Shown: piece by piece, positions 37,802 through 49,450 of the stretch
Position numbering within the stretch: the first letter of the stretch is position 1
How the letters are laid out: each line of letters begins with the position of its first letter
Assembly (NCBI RefSeq): GCF_000496755.2
Contig: NZ_AYKS02000014.1
Span: forward strand, 1-60,278
Reading direction: 5' to 3'
From: Serratia sp. DD3
GTDB lineage: Bacteria > Pseudomonadota > Gammaproteobacteria > Enterobacterales > Enterobacteriaceae
DNA: 60,278 bases
Translations under genes and position numbers: made by a program
The notes under the pieces: generated by a model
What the model saw: the letters and a program-made list of their open reading frames with translations, nothing else
Told to the model about the DNA's origin: nothing
The model's database searches: none

Positions 37802-38104
37802 TTATTCCTTGCTGGTAGCAGGTAAAGACACTGGCTCGGCAGGTGTCTCAAGTTGTAATTCCAACCTCTTAATTTTCCTTTCAGCCCGCCCCAGTGCAAT
37901 ACGTATCCGCAGGTAAAATAACCCGCAAATAAGCCATGCCAGCATGAAACCACTGCCAAACAGGATAGCTAGCAACGTGGAGAGGCGATATTCGCCTTGT
38001 GCCACTAAATAGTTGAAGTTCACGATTTGATCATTATGCGCCCCCAATGTAATTGAGATTACAAAGATCACCAGAACCAATATAAAAATCAGTAAATATT
38101 TCAC
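37802..38104 (-). CDS. lapA: Lipopolysaccharide assembly protein LapA (YciS)
   Basis: A 100-residue protein with two transmembrane helices (about residues 2-22 and 42-66) and a coiled-coil-like cytoplasmic tail (RAERKIKRLELQLE), the DUF1049 layout. It is the inner-membrane partner of LapB. pgpB lies upstream on the same strand with 184 bases between. Confidence 0.93.
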   Translation of the reverse strand: MKYLLIFILVLVIFVISITLGAHNDQIVNFNYLVAQGEYRLSTLLAILFGSGFMLAWLICGLFYLRIRIALGRAERKIKRLELQLETPAEPVSLPATSKE

Positions 38105-38288
38105 ACTATTCCCCGCTGTGCCGAGTCAATCGGATGAACTTTAACCTCAATATTTGCTGACTATCCCATGCGCAGTCAGCAATATCAGGCATTTCCCTTT
38201 ATTAGCTTTAAGGTAGCATTTCCCATCATGGCAAGGAAAGCCTGCTACACCATAATACCCGATATCTGTATACGATCTGGCAGAAAAA

Positions 38289-39074
38289 TCACCCTTGATT
38301 ATCAACTACTGCCATCATCAAGCATGGCTGCACACACAGATGCCGTTTCTTCTCATGTTCGCTGAATGGACCAAACCAGCGTAAGGCCAAAAAGCCGACG
38401 ATTGCCACAAGTAGCCCGCTGATAACAACCGACATCATCAAATCTTTTGGCCAGTGCATGCCCAGTAACAAACGACTGGCCATCACACCCCCTGCCCAAA
38501 GCATCAGTAGCACCACCGTTTTATAACGTCTACGTGGCCAAAGCATCACGACACCCAACAAAGCCCAAGTGGATGCAAATAACGTATGCCCTGAGGGAAA
38601 AGCAAAGCCAGTTTCAGATTGCCAATGGTTCATTAACCATACGGGCACATCCTGTTGATCCTGCAACTGCTCTTTTACCAACATACTGCGCGCTTTTCTT
38701 GGTAGTGAATAAAAGCTTTTTTCATCAATGTGGTAGTTAGCCTCTAACCACACCACAAATGGCCTGGGCTCCTGTTTCCACTCTTTCATCACTGACTTAA
38801 TGCCCTGCCCACTGAGCATCGCCATCATCAGCAGCATAAAAATGCCGATTGACGCTTTGGGGGGAAAACGCAAACACCAAAGAAACCAACCGCCAAGAAG
38901 CAGGCTGGTCAATATTCCCCAGGGTATCGAGACCGTTTCTGTCACCCAGTACAGCACTTTCAGAACTTTTTCATTACCGCCAGGTTGCCACTGCCAGCCT
39001 GAAAACCAAACTGCCAGTGGCAACAACAGCAGTAAAACACCGCCGCCAAGAGTACGTTTAATAATCGCTAACAT
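38289..39074 (-). CDS. pgpB: Phosphatidylglycerophosphatase B (PAP2 family)
   Basis: A 261-residue membrane phosphatase with all three PAP2 motifs: KEWKQEPRP, PSGHTLFAST with the catalytic His, and SRLLLGMHWPKDL with the second His and Asp. Six membrane helices are apparent. It dephosphorylates phosphatidylglycerophosphate and undecaprenyl pyrophosphate in the inner membrane. Order and orientation relative to lapA and ribA match E. coli. Confidence 0.93.
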   Translation of the reverse strand: MLAIIKRTLGGGVLLLLLPLAVWFSGWQWQPGGNEKVLKVLYWVTETVSIPWGILTSLLLGGWFLWCLRFPPKASIGIFMLLMMAMLSGQGIKSVMKEWKQEPRPFVVWLEANYHIDEKSFYSLPRKARSMLVKEQLQDQQDVPVWLMNHWQSETGFAFPSGHTLFASTWALLGVVMLWPRRRYKTVVLLMLWAGGVMASRLLLGMHWPKDLMMSVVISGLLVAIVGFLALRWFGPFSEHEKKRHLCVQPCLMMAVVDNQG

Positions 39075-39501
39075 TTAATTATCCTTCCACTCGCTTTATC
39101 CGGCAGTGTAACAATCTTATGAACGCAACAACACCCATTAAATTAAGTAGATAGCACAAGCAATTATCCGGCCATCTTGTTACACCGTCACTTATTATCG
39201 TCCTGCATCACGATGCTCTCAAGAAATCTAAAGCAAAAATAGCGAGGTAAATGGCTAGGTGCTGCTTTGCTGAGCATCCCTTGGCTGAAAGTTGTGGCAA
39301 AATACTCAACATGAATGAACCACATCTACTCATTGCCATTTTATATCCAGGTCCATTCAAGTTGCCGATCAATATTGAAAGTAAACATATGCGGCCAACG
39401 ACACGGCAGTTTCCAGTATTATGAGGATAGTTCTGGTCAGTTTCCTGTTCCAGACGTAGGATGCTCGTAGTGATTTTACCGAATAGGTTTTGGAGAGTAA
39501 T
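39075..39501. other. Intergenic region between divergent pgpB and ribA
   Basis: About 427 bases with no gene-like frame and no repeat recognised. It must hold the divergent promoters of pgpB and ribA. A TGGAGAG ribosome-binding site precedes ribA at 39491-39497. No riboswitch-like structure was recognised. Confidence 0.5.
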
Positions 39502-40095
39502 ATGCAGCTAAAACGTGTAGCCGAGGCCAAACTGCCAACACCATGGGGGGAGTTTCTGATGGTGGGATTCGAAGAACTGGCAACCGGACACGATCATTTG
39601 GCACTCGTATTCGGTGATATTTCCGATGAAACGCCGGTCCTGTCACGAGTCCATTCTGAATGTTTAACCGGTGATGCCCTTTTCAGCCTGCGTTGTGACT
39701 GTGGTTTCCAATTGGAAGCAGCAATGGCACAAATTGCTGAGGAAGGTCGAGGTATTTTGCTTTATCACCGACAAGAAGGCCGTAATATCGGTCTACTCAA
39801 CAAAATCCGCGCTTATGCTTTACAAGATAAAGGGGCGGATACCGTGGAAGCCAATCATCAACTCGGTTTTGCCGCAGATGAACGCGACTTCACCCTGTGT
39901 GCGGATATGTTCAAACTATTAGGTGTGAGTGCAGTTCGTTTGCTGACTAATAATCCGGAAAAGGTCAAAATCCTCAGCGAAGCAGGGATTAATATCACTG
40001 AGCGTGTCCCGTTGATTGTTGGCCGTAACCCGAAAAACGAACACTATCTCCAAACCAAGGCCAGTAAGATGGGGCACTTGCTTAACCGCCAATAA
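39502..40095 (+). CDS. ribA: GTP cyclohydrolase II
   Basis: A 197-residue enzyme with the zinc cysteines in [20 protein letters not shown], the GTP-binding [14 protein letters not shown] motif and [10 protein letters not shown]. It starts riboflavin synthesis by opening GTP. The start ([16 protein letters not shown]) agrees with E. coli. The C-terminus and stop lie in three ten-base repeats of AATAACCGCC (40088-40116). In E. coli acnA lies between ribA and cysB; here the two convergent genes are 94 bases apart. Confidence 0.96.
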   Translation: MQLKRVAEAKLPTPWGEFLMVGFEELATGHDHLALVFGDISDETPVLSRVHSECLTGDALFSLRCDCGFQLEAAMAQIAEEGRGILLYHRQEGRNIGLLNKIRAYALQDKGADTVEANHQLGFAADERDFTLCADMFKLLGVSAVRLLTNNPEKVKILSEAGINITERVPLIVGRNPKNEHYLQTKASKMGHLLNRQ

Positions 40096-40139
40096 CCGTC
40101 AATAACCGCCAATAACATCGCCGGTATGACTTGAGACCA

Positions 40140-40162
40140 AACAGGAGGGAACACCTCCTGTT
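40140..40162. terminator. Terminator-like hairpin between ribA and cysB
   Basis: AACAGGAGG and CCTCCTGTT form a nine-base stem with a five-base loop between two convergent genes. T-runs are poor on both sides, so strength is uncertain. Confidence 0.5.
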
Positions 40163-40189
40163 GAAATTAACGGGCTGTAATAAGTAAAA

Positions 40190-41167
<978 letters not shown>

Positions 41168-41482
41168 TTATACCATCCAAGGTTAAACCTGCGGTTTTAT
41201 CCGCAGCCAGGTATCTCTGCGTCCACCTGATATGCTATAGCCATCGTTATTCAAACGGCAGGGTAATACTGAGTTTGAATAGCGCCAACCTTATCATGGA
41301 AAGCTGAAATAATCGCCATCACTAATGAATTTTTGAGATAAAAAAATATTTTATATAACCATTCTATAATGAAGCAGCATTAACTAAAACGTTGCCTCAC
41401 CGGACAGCTCTTTATTATCAACCACTGTGCTGCAAAACCGGACAACAGGGAAAATATCCTGTTTACACGCCATGGAACCGAC

Positions 41483-41509
41483 AAAAAACCAGCCTGTTGG
41501 CTGGTTTTT
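41483..41509. terminator. Terminator downstream of topA
   Basis: AAAACCAGCC and GGCTGGTTTT with a four-base loop are flanked by A-run and T-run, so it works in either direction. It lies 52 bases past the topA stop on the minus strand; the rest of the gap up to cysB (41165-41482) is AT-rich promoter-like sequence with no gene. Confidence 0.8.
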
Positions 41510-41561
41510 AGGTATTGATTCAATACATCATGATGAAAAGATCGCCTACATAAGCACAATT

Positions 41562-44159
41562 TTACTTCTTACTTTCCACCCATTTGCCGTCAACGTAAAA
41601 AGCTGACCAACCGGTGGCCTTTCCCTCTTTTTCTGAAGAGATATATTGTTGCTTGGTTTTACGACTAAAGCGGACCAGTGTCTTGTTACCCTCAGGGTCA
41701 GCAACTGGTGCCTCAGCTAGATAGCACAGTTTTTCAGGCAAACGATCTTTAAAGCGCACCAATTCTTCCACTAACGGCGCACGAGTTTCACGTGAGCGCG
41801 GGAAAGTATTGGCCGCTAAAAATACCCCTGCGGCACCATCACGCAATACGAAGTAAGCATCTGATTTTTCGCATGGCAGTTCAGGTAAGGGTACTGGATC
41901 CTCTTTAGGAGGAGCAACATCACCATTGCGTAGAATTTTGCGGGTATTTTTGCAATTTTCGTTGGTACAACCCATATATTTCCCGAAACGCCCCATCTTA
42001 AGATGCATTTCAGAGCCGCATTTTTCACACTCAACTATCGGTCCATCATAGCCTTTTATGCGGAACTCACCCTCTTCAATGGTGTAACCGTCACAGGCCG
42101 GATTATTACCACAAACATGTAGTTTACGCTGGTTATCAATGAGATAACTATCCATCGCTGTGCCACATTTCTGGCAGCGACAGCGAGCACGTAATGCATT
42201 TGCCTCCGCCTCATCACCTTCGAGGATATTGAGAATTTCGGCTTCTGGTACCAGGTTGATCGTCGTTTTACAACGCTCTTTAGGCGGCAATGCATAACCC
42301 GAACAGCCCAGAAACACCCCGGTACTGGCGGTGCGAATGCCCATTTTGCGGGCGCAGGTCGGGCAATCGATACTGGTCATTACCATCTGGTTGGGGCGCA
42401 TACCGCCTTCTTGCGGATCTTTTTCCGCAGTTTCCAGCTGTGCACTAAAATCTACAAAGAATTCGTCCAGCACCGCCTTCCATTCAGCATGGTTATTGGC
42501 AACCTGATCCAATTCATCTTCCATGCGTGCAGTAAAGTCGTAATTCATCAGCTCACGGAAGTTTTCTTCCAGACGGTCGGTAACAATTTCCCCCATCTTT
42601 TCCGCATAGAAACGGCGGTTCTCAACCCGGACATAACCACGGTCCTGAATCGTTGAGATGATCGAGGCATAGGTTGATGGACGCCCAATACCACGTTTTT
42701 CCAGCTCTTTAACCAGCGACGCTTCACTGTAACGTGCTGCTGGCTTGGTAAAATGCTGACTTGGTAGCAACTTCTGCAACGATAAATCAGTACCCACTTC
42801 GACAAACGGTAATGTGCGATCCTCATCACCTTTGCGTAATGCAGGCATCACTTTGGTCCAACCATCAAAACGCAATGTGCGACCTTTGGCGCGTAATTGG
42901 AAATCACCCGCTTTCACCGTTAGCGTCGTCGAATCGTACTGCGCAGGTGTCATCTGACAAGCAACGAACTGGCGCCAGATAAGTTGATACAGCTTTTGTG
43001 CATCCGCTTCCATGTCTTTCAACTGATCTGCCAATACATTGACATCAGAAGGACGAATGGCCTCGTGGGCTTCTTGAGAATTCTCTTTGCTACTATACTG
43101 ATTAGCTGCTTTCGGCAGATATTTATCGCCAAAATTATCGCCAATATAATCGCGCACCATATTGAGTGCATCTTGACTCAAATTGGTAGAGTCAGTACGC
43201 ATATAGGTGATGTGACCCGCTTCATACAGACGTTGCGCCATCATCATGGTTTTCTTCACACCAAAACTCAGGCGGGTACTGGCAGCCTGCTGGAGTGTAG
43301 ACGTTATAAACGGAGCACCTGGCTTGCTGCTGGTGGGTTTGTCTTCCCGATCCTGCACCCGATAACGCGCGTTTTCCAACGCGGTAACCGCCGCGTAGGT
43401 CTGCTCACGATTAACCGGTTTGAATGGTTTATCGTGAGCATGGGTGACTTCCATCTGCAGCATCGTATCGTCAGTTGCCTGTAAGTCAGCATGCAGTTGC
43501 CAATACTCTTCTGGCACAAAAGCCTTGATATCACGCTCACGTTCTACCACCAGCCGCACGGCAACGGACTGCACTCTACCGGCAGATAAGCCGCGAGCGA
43601 TCTTTTTCCACAGCAGCGGTGATACCATGTAACCCACAACGCGGTCCATAAAGCGACGTGCCTGTTGTGCATTGACCCGAGCGATATTCAGTTCACCCGG
43701 TGCTTGAAACGCCTGTTGAATGGCGTTTTGGGTGATTTCGTTAAACACCACACGACTAAAGCGCTTCTCATCCCCACCAATCACTTCCCGCAGGTGCCAC
43801 GCAATGGCTTCCCCTTCGCGGTCAAGGTCCGTTGCAAGGTAAATGTGGTCCGCGTTTTGAGCTAAGGATTTTAACTCTGCGACAACCTTTTCTTTACCCG
43901 GCAGAATTTCATAATTCGCCTGCCAGCCGTGGTAAGGATCGACCCCCATCCTGTTGACCAAGGCCACTTTTTCATCTTTCTTGACTTTCTTTTTAGCTTT
44001 GTCTTCGGCTGCGTCAGCACTTTTCTTGTTGGCTGAACCACTGGTCGGCAAATCACGTATATGGCCGACGCTGGACTTCACCACGTAGCTGCTACCTAAA
44101 TATTTATTAATCGTTTTGGCTTTTGCCGGGGACTCAACTATTACGAGAGCTTTGCCCAT
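41562..44159 (-). CDS. topA: DNA topoisomerase I
   Basis: An 865-residue type IA topoisomerase, the same length as in E. coli. The TOPRIM domain is at the N-terminus ([31 protein letters not shown]). The active-site tyrosine is Tyr319 in HITYMRTDS, again the E. coli number. C-terminal four-cysteine zinc domains ([25 protein letters not shown]) follow, then a basic tail. It relaxes negative supercoils. It is transcribed away from the 546-base divergent region shared with yciN. Confidence 0.97.
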   Translation of the reverse strand: MGKALVIVESPAKAKTINKYLGSSYVVKSSVGHIRDLPTSGSANKKSADAAEDKAKKKVKKDEKVALVNRMGVDPYHGWQANYEILPGKEKVVAELKSLAQNADHIYLATDLDREGEAIAWHLREVIGGDEKRFSRVVFNEITQNAIQQAFQAPGELNIARVNAQQARRFMDRVVGYMVSPLLWKKIARGLSAGRVQSVAVRLVVERERDIKAFVPEEYWQLHADLQATDDTMLQMEVTHAHDKPFKPVNREQTYAAVTALENARYRVQDREDKPTSSKPGAPFITSTLQQAASTRLSFGVKKTMMMAQRLYEAGHITYMRTDSTNLSQDALNMVRDYIGDNFGDKYLPKAANQYSSKENSQEAHEAIRPSDVNVLADQLKDMEADAQKLYQLIWRQFVACQMTPAQYDSTTLTVKAGDFQLRAKGRTLRFDGWTKVMPALRKGDEDRTLPFVEVGTDLSLQKLLPSQHFTKPAARYSEASLVKELEKRGIGRPSTYASIISTIQDRGYVRVENRRFYAEKMGEIVTDRLEENFRELMNYDFTARMEDELDQVANNHAEWKAVLDEFFVDFSAQLETAEKDPQEGGMRPNQMVMTSIDCPTCARKMGIRTASTGVFLGCSGYALPPKERCKTTINLVPEAEILNILEGDEAEANALRARCRCQKCGTAMDSYLIDNQRKLHVCGNNPACDGYTIEEGEFRIKGYDGPIVECEKCGSEMHLKMGRFGKYMGCTNENCKNTRKILRNGDVAPPKEDPVPLPELPCEKSDAYFVLRDGAAGVFLAANTFPRSRETRAPLVEELVRFKDRLPEKLCYLAEAPVADPEGNKTLVRFSRKTKQQYISSEKEGKATGWSAFYVDGKWVESKK

Positions 44160-44705
44160 ATTTACCTTTACCTAATCTATTTCTTTAAAAAGAAGCCATT
44201 CGTCTTGCCGTACCGCGGCAATTCGTCTCTCTTTTTTATATTGCGACACTTTGGCAGGAGATCAACCCGTTTTTTCCCATGACCGACCTGACAGGCCAAC
44301 CCATACTCTCAATGATGAGAGCCATATCACACCAAAATACTTGGGGTTAGCGCTCTGACAACCAATACATATCTCTACTTACTGGCTTTAAAAAATTTTC
44401 AGATCCGTCAAACCAGGCCCCTTTCGCCCCGGTATGATATAAAAATCCCTTTTACTCAGGACCACAAAACGCCACACTCTACCTGATAAAAAACCAATTA
44501 GCACGGAAAACACTATGACAACCCCCTGACCAATACCGTTATCACAGCAGGAACAGACGGATTGATAAGCCCGGTACCCCACCCCCTGTTACAGTCTAAA
44601 AAACGTCAATCATCCGTTAAAGTGCGATCTAAGTTTTGGCTGGTTTGCAGATAAAAGCGAACCCGCGATAGAATATTGTTAATATTTTTTGTCAGGAGAG
44701 AACAG
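44160..44705. other. Divergent promoter region between topA and yciN
   Basis: Non-coding, about 546 bases. In E. coli topA has several promoters here, including stress-sigma ones. A small hairpin (CTCTCAATGATGAGAG at about 44312) is the only structure noted. A 64-codon frame at 44388-44582 has no ribosome-binding site and unlikely composition. Confidence 0.5.
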
Positions 44706-44957
44706 ATGCAAACAAATACCCAACCCATCGAACGCCAAACGCTACTTGTTGAAGCCAATAACGTCATCCGCCAACATGAAGACTATTTGCAGGGAATGGT
44801 AGCAAACGATGTAGCACAAAAAGGTAATGTGCTGGTTTTCCGCGGTGAGTTTTTTTTAGATCCGGATGGATTACCGACCGCAAAGACCACGGCAGTGTTT
44901 AATATGTTTAAGCATTTGGCACATCTGTTTTCTGAAAAATACCACCTGGTCGATTAA
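44706..44957 (+). CDS. yciN: YciN family protein (DUF2498)
   Basis: An 83-residue cytoplasmic protein of unknown function, conserved next to topA in enterobacteria. Typical residues are [19 protein letters not shown] and [23 protein letters not shown]. The ATG at 44706 has GGAGAG upstream; the frame from 44676 has none. It is convergent with sohB, separated by a hairpin. Confidence 0.92.
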   Translation: MQTNTQPIERQTLLVEANNVIRQHEDYLQGMVANDVAQKGNVLVFRGEFFLDPDGLPTAKTTAVFNMFKHLAHLFSEKYHLVD

Positions 44958-45008
44958 ATACTGTACTTAGTCTCATTTGGATTGCCACTGACCAATACAT
45001 GCTCAATA

Positions 45009-45030
45009 ACACGGGGCCAGTGCCCCGTGT
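45009..45030. terminator. Terminator between yciN and sohB
   Basis: ACACGGGGC and GCCCCGTGT form a perfect nine-base stem with a four-base loop between the convergent genes. T-runs are modest. Confidence 0.6.
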
Positions 45031-45047
45031 CATGATTGATATGATGA

Positions 45048-46094
45048 TTAGATCAACGGTTTCTCACCGCGCTGCCACCAACGTAACAACAGGCGATCAA
45101 CACTCTCTGCCGCACTACCGGTGATACGGTCGATAAGACGCTTACGACGGGTATAGCACACCCCGACGACTTCATGATTTTCCATCTCGGCAATCAACAG
45201 GTCATCACTGGTACCCACGGCATCAATCAAGCCCTTATCCTTTGCCTGAATGCCAAACCAGTGTTCGCCCGTTGCCACACTATCAATATCCAGAGAAGGC
45301 CGTTGCTGGTGCACAAATTGTTTGAATAGCTCATGAGTTTCATTCAAATCTTCGCAGAATTTCTCACGGCCCTGCGGCGTATTTTCGCCAAACAGTGTTA
45401 ATGTGCGCTTGAACTGCCCTGCTGTGTGTAGTTCAACATCAATGTCATTCTTTTTCAGTAAACGATGAAAGTTAGGGATCTGCGCAACCACACCGATAGA
45501 ACCAATAATGGCGAAGGGAGCCGCCACAATGCGATCAGCGACACAAGCCATCATGTAACCCCCACTGGCTGCCACTTTATCCACCGCCACCGTCAGGCGG
45601 ATGCCCCCCGTACGCAGCCGTTCCAGTTGTGAAGCCGCCAGACCATAACCATGTACCATCCCACCGGGACTTTCCAGGCGTAGCAAGACTTCATCCTTGG
45701 ACGTGGCCACCGCAAGAACAGCGGATATCTCTTCACGTAATGAGGTAACTTCATGTGCATCTATACTGCCCTTGAAATCAAGCACATACAGATAAGACTT
45801 ACTGGCTTCTACCGCCCCCGACTTAGCCCGCTGCTTTTTGAGCTTTTCGTCACTCTTGTTCTGTTTTTTAAACTGTTTACTCCATACTTTTTGCTCCGCA
45901 GTTCCCATTCGTGCCAGGCGCATTTCACGCTGTACTTCACGATATTGCTCACCCAGATCGGTAAGCTGTAATTCCCCTTTTTGCTGGCCTTTGCTCTGCC
46001 TTAGGGTCACTGCGAGCAGCGCCAGTGCAACAATCGCTATCACTACCGTGGCAACTTTGGCCAGGAACAGGCCATAAACAGATATAAACTCCAC
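45048..46094 (-). CDS. sohB: SohB inner-membrane peptidase (family S49)
   Basis: A 348-residue protein with an N-terminal membrane helix (about residues 5-28), a charged linker, and an S49 signal-peptide-peptidase-like domain: VLDFKGSIDAHEV, LRLESPGGMVHGYGLAASQL, and the catalytic Ser/Lys region DKVAASGGYMMACVAD with GSIGVVAQ. Translation starts at GTG. In E. coli extra SohB can compensate for loss of DegP. The yciK gene is divergent. Confidence 0.95.
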   Translation of the reverse strand: MEFISVYGLFLAKVATVVIAIVALALLAVTLRQSKGQQKGELQLTDLGEQYREVQREMRLARMGTAEQKVWSKQFKKQNKSDEKLKKQRAKSGAVEASKSYLYVLDFKGSIDAHEVTSLREEISAVLAVATSKDEVLLRLESPGGMVHGYGLAASQLERLRTGGIRLTVAVDKVAASGGYMMACVADRIVAAPFAIIGSIGVVAQIPNFHRLLKKNDIDVELHTAGQFKRTLTLFGENTPQGREKFCEDLNETHELFKQFVHQQRPSLDIDSVATGEHWFGIQAKDKGLIDAVGTSDDLLIAEMENHEVVGVCYTRRKRLIDRITGSAAESVDRLLLRWWQRGEKPLI

Positions 46095-46220
46095 AGATCC
46101 CGCCTATATTTACAGTTTGTTAATATGATCCTGCCTATTTTAGCCAATCGATACCATCGCTGTCGCGGTCAAATGAACATTCATTGCTTTCTTCGTATAA
46201 CCACCGAGGTAACGTAAGGT

Positions 46221-46250
46221 TGATTGCAACTGAAAAGAACTTGGGTATAT
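46221..46250. repeat. Remnant of an ERIC right end
   Basis: TTGCAACTGAAAAGAACTTGGGTATA resembles the right end of the ERIC at 14057-14183 (CTGCAACTCCATTGAACTTGGGTATA). No left half is recognisable in the sohB-yciK gap, so this is either a decayed element or a chance resemblance. Confidence 0.45.
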
Positions 46251-46295
46251 TCACTGTTCGTCCCAAAACCAAATAACATTGTGTGAGGAACTATA

Positions 46296-47057
46296 GTGGA
46301 TTACCAACCTAAACCGGACTTACTGAAGCAACATATTATCCTGGTAACTGGCGCAGGTGACGGCATTGGTCGAGAGGCAGCATTAACTTATGCTCGCTTT
46401 GGCGCACAGTTGGTGTTGTTGGGGCGTACTGAGGGTAAATTACAGGCAGTGCGAGCAGACATTATCGCCAACGGCGGTGCCCCCGCACACATTATTACGC
46501 TCGACCTGCTGCATACCACCTCACAACAGTGTCAGGAGATGGCTCACGAATTAGCACACAAAGTGCCTCGCCTTGATGGTGTGCTGCACAATGCCGGTTT
46601 ATTAGGAGACATCGCCCCCATGGCAGAGCAGTCAATAACCCAATGGCAAGAAGTCATGCAGGTTAATGTTAATGCCACCTTTATGCTGACCCAGGTGCTA
46701 TTGCCGTTGTTGCTGAAATCTCCTGCTGGTTCTTTGGTTTTTACCAGTTCCAGTGTGGGTCGTTTGGGGCGAGCTCTCTGGGGAGCCTATGCCGTATCCA
46801 AGTTTGCCACCGAGGGCATGATGCAGGTATTGGCTGACGAGTACAAAGACACGAATTTGCGGGTAAACAGCATTAATCCCGGAGGAACACGCACGAAAAT
46901 GCGCGCTTCTGCTTTCCCCAATGAAAATAAAGACAAACTAAAGACCCCTGCCGATATCATGCCACTCTATCTGTATCTTATGGGCGAAGATAGCCAAAGT
47001 CAGAATGGCATAAGTTTTGATGCCCAACCCAATCGCAAACCCGGTGCTGCCGAATAA
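46296..47057 (+). CDS. yciK: YciK, short-chain dehydrogenase/reductase
   Basis: A 253-residue SDR protein with the NAD(P)-binding ILVTGAGDGIGREAAL at residues about 15-30, NAG in LHNAGLLGD, the catalytic Ser in FTSSSVGR and the YAVSKFA motif (Tyr and Lys). It begins with GTG preceded by TGAGGAA. The physiological substrate is unknown. It is 13 bases before btuR, and the two are cotranscribed as in E. coli. Confidence 0.93.
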   Translation: MDYQPKPDLLKQHIILVTGAGDGIGREAALTYARFGAQLVLLGRTEGKLQAVRADIIANGGAPAHIITLDLLHTTSQQCQEMAHELAHKVPRLDGVLHNAGLLGDIAPMAEQSITQWQEVMQVNVNATFMLTQVLLPLLLKSPAGSLVFTSSSVGRLGRALWGAYAVSKFATEGMMQVLADEYKDTNLRVNSINPGGTRTKMRASAFPNENKDKLKTPADIMPLYLYLMGEDSQSQNGISFDAQPNRKPGAAE

Positions 47058-47070
47058 GGAACCCACTATC

Positions 47071-47661
47071 ATGGCTGAAGATCGCCACCAACAACGTCAA
47101 CAACGCCTTAAAGAACAGGTGGATGCCCGTATTGCCGCCGCCCAGGAAGTTCGCGGTTTATTGCTGGTGTTCACCGGTAATGGCAAAGGTAAAACCACCG
47201 CTGCTTTCGGCACCCTCACCCGCGCAGTGGGCCACGGTATGAAAGCGGGTGTGATCCAATTTATCAAAGGCCAATGGCCTAATGGCGAAAAAAACCTGTT
47301 ACAGCAACATGGCGTAGAATTCCAGATTATGTCCACGGGTTTTACTTGGGAAACACAGAATAAAGAGAGTGATACCGCCGCCTGTCTGGCCACTTGGCAA
47401 CAGGGTAAACGTATGCTGGCAGATAGTCACCTTGATATCGTGCTGCTGGACGAACTGACCTATATGGTCAGCTATGGGTATCTAGCCTTGGAGGAGGTGG
47501 TACAGGCTTTACATCAACGTCCTGCCCATCAGACAGTGATCATTACCGGGCGCGGTTGCCATCGAGATTTGCTGGAATTGGCAGATACCGTAACCGAGAT
47601 GCGTCCTGTGAAACATGCATTTGATGCTGGGATAAAAGCTCAGCAAGGTATTGACTGGTAG
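47071..47661 (+). CDS. btuR: Cob(I)alamin adenosyltransferase BtuR/CobA
   Basis: A 196-residue enzyme with a P-loop written TGNGKGKTTAAFG and the LLDELTYMV strand. It transfers the adenosyl group of ATP to corrinoids, making adenosylcobalamin for uptake and de novo routes. The start at 47071 (MAEDRHQQRQQRLKEQV) follows GGAAC; the frame extends into yciK but has no better start there. Confidence 0.94.
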   Translation: MAEDRHQQRQQRLKEQVDARIAAAQEVRGLLLVFTGNGKGKTTAAFGTLTRAVGHGMKAGVIQFIKGQWPNGEKNLLQQHGVEFQIMSTGFTWETQNKESDTAACLATWQQGKRMLADSHLDIVLLDELTYMVSYGYLALEEVVQALHQRPAHQTVIITGRGCHRDLLELADTVTEMRPVKHAFDAGIKAQQGIDW

Positions 47662-47666
47662 AGTGG

Positions 47667-47695
47667 AAACCGTGACCTGAGATCAGGCCACGGTT
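47667..47695. terminator. Terminator-like hairpin between btuR and rluB
   Basis: AACCGTG/CACGGTT with a nested CCTGA/TCAGG stem lies between two convergent genes. No strong T-run follows. Confidence 0.5.
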
Positions 47696-47702
47696 ACTAA
47701 CA

Positions 47703-48599
47703 TTAGCTTCGTTTGCTCGGGCGAGCTGATTTGCTGCTGGAACCACCACGCCTGTTACCACTCGCCACTTGGCTATGGCGTTTTACTGCGCGGCGGATCT
47801 GGTTAGCTTTTACTCGACGGCGTTCACGCTCTACCGGCAACTTGCTGACGGTTTCTGGTTTCAACTCTACCAGTTCACGCAAATAGTTGATTGCTTTTAA
47901 ATCCAGTTCGGCCCAACCACCACGAGGTAACCCTTTTGGCAGGTCAATATCACCGTAACGTACACGAATCAAGCGACTAACCTGCACGCCTACCGCTTCC
48001 CATAGACGACGGACTTCACGATTCCGCCCTTCAGTCAGCGTGACGTTGTACCATTGATTGAGCCCTTCTCCACCTTGAAAACTGATGGTTCGGAATGCGG
48101 CTGGGCCATCTTCCAGTTGCACGCCCCGGCTCAATTGTTTGATTTTATCGTCATCAATCTGGCCAAATACGCGCACAGCGTATTCACGCTCAACTTCACG
48201 GCTAGGGTGCATCAAGCGGTTAGCCAGCTCACCGTCTGTAGTAAAGAGTAATAAACCTGACGTATTAACATCCAGTCGCCCTACCGCAACCCAACGTGAC
48301 CCACGTAACTTTGGTAAACGTTCAAATACCGTCGGGCGCCCTTCTGGATCGCTACGCGTACAGAGTTCACCTTCTGGCTTATAATAAGCCAGCACTCGGC
48401 AAACCGCCGCTTCAGATTCCTTGAGCGAGACAAGATGGCCATCAAGGCGAATTTTCAGTGAAGAACTCAATTCAACACGATCACCGAGCTTGGCGATTTT
48501 TCCGTCAACACTGACACGCCCAGCCTCAATTATGGTTTCGATTTCACGGCGCGAACCATGTCCGGCCCGCGCTAATACTTTTTGTAGCTTCTCGCTCAT
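47703..48599 (-). CDS. rluB: 23S rRNA pseudouridine 2605 synthase RluB
   Basis: A 298-residue protein with an N-terminal S4 RNA-binding domain ([26 protein letters not shown]), the RsuA-type catalytic core with the Asp in [13 protein letters not shown], and a basic, Ser/Arg-rich tail (ends [14 protein letters not shown]). It modifies U2605 of 23S rRNA. The start at 48599 gives MSEKLQ as in E. coli; the frame extends further upstream without support. Confidence 0.94.
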   Translation of the reverse strand: MSEKLQKVLARAGHGSRREIETIIEAGRVSVDGKIAKLGDRVELSSSLKIRLDGHLVSLKESEAAVCRVLAYYKPEGELCTRSDPEGRPTVFERLPKLRGSRWVAVGRLDVNTSGLLLFTTDGELANRLMHPSREVEREYAVRVFGQIDDDKIKQLSRGVQLEDGPAAFRTISFQGGEGLNQWYNVTLTEGRNREVRRLWEAVGVQVSRLIRVRYGDIDLPKGLPRGGWAELDLKAINYLRELVELKPETVSKLPVERERRRVKANQIRRAVKRHSQVASGNRRGGSSSKSARPSKRS

Positions 48600-48772
48600 T
48601 AAACAACCTCTAATGTCGCCTTCACAGGCGTCGGGGGGCTTTGTCACCACATTTATCGGAAAATGGCGACAAAGATTATCTTTTGCTCAAAATAAACTAT
48701 GCTATTCGGGCCCACAAACTGCGACCAGTATACAGATTTTATTCACCGTTGGTACTGGCTTCATCTGGCTGT

Positions 48773-49393
48773 TTAGCGAAACGGTGACGCATCTCCGGCA
48801 CCTTCGCGCAGCACTTGTGGTGAAGATTCGGTCAGGTCAATCACCGTCGTCGGCTGCTGACCAAGAAAACCACCATGGATCACCAGATCTACCTGTTTAC
48901 CAAGATAGTCGTTGATCTCTTCTGGATCAGATTCAGCAAAATCATTGCCAGGCAACATCAATGTGGTCGACATCATGGGCTCGTTCAGCGTATCCAATAA
49001 GGCCAAGGCAATCGGATTAGAGGGCACACGCAACCCAATGGTTTTACGCTTATCACTCATCAAGCGACGCGGCACCTCTTTGGTCGCTTTTAAAATAAAG
49101 GTATAACTCCCAGGCGTATTATTTTTGATCAATCGAAATGACGTGTTATCCACATAAGCATAAGTCGACAGCTCAGACAAATCGCGACACATTAAGGTAA
49201 AATTATGGTTGCCATCCAATTGCCGAATACGACAGATACGTTCCATTGCTGTCTTTTCTTCCAATTTGCAACCCAATGCATAACCAGAATCGGTTGGATA
49301 GACAATCACCCCCCCCTTGCGCAGTACATCCACCGCCTGATTAATCAAACGCGGCTGCGGGTTATCCGGGTGAATATAAAATAACTGGCCCAT
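48773..49393 (-). CDS. yciO: YciO, Sua5/YrdC-domain protein
   Basis: A 206-residue protein of the YrdC/Sua5 fold: IVYPTDSGYALGC, CRIRQLDGNHNFTLMCRDLSEL, TFILKATKEVP and KTIGLRVPSNPIALALLD. The family includes the threonylcarbamoyl-AMP synthase TsaC/Sua5, but YciO is the paralogue whose own role is less certain. It lies between rnm and rluB on the same strand as in E. coli. Confidence 0.93.
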   Translation of the reverse strand: MGQLFYIHPDNPQPRLINQAVDVLRKGGVIVYPTDSGYALGCKLEEKTAMERICRIRQLDGNHNFTLMCRDLSELSTYAYVDNTSFRLIKNNTPGSYTFILKATKEVPRRLMSDKRKTIGLRVPSNPIALALLDTLNEPMMSTTLMLPGNDFAESDPEEINDYLGKQVDLVIHGGFLGQQPTTVIDLTESSPQVLREGAGDASPFR

Positions 49394-49450
49394 CTGTTGC
49401 TCCTGAAAATAATACTCTCACGCATAACCAGTCCGCATGAAATCAACATA

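Noticed and set aside
40084..40116. Three ten-base AATAACCGCC repeats at the ribA stop as a regulatory array
   Set aside because: They are short, span the stop codon and look like simple slippage; nothing else suggests protein binding.
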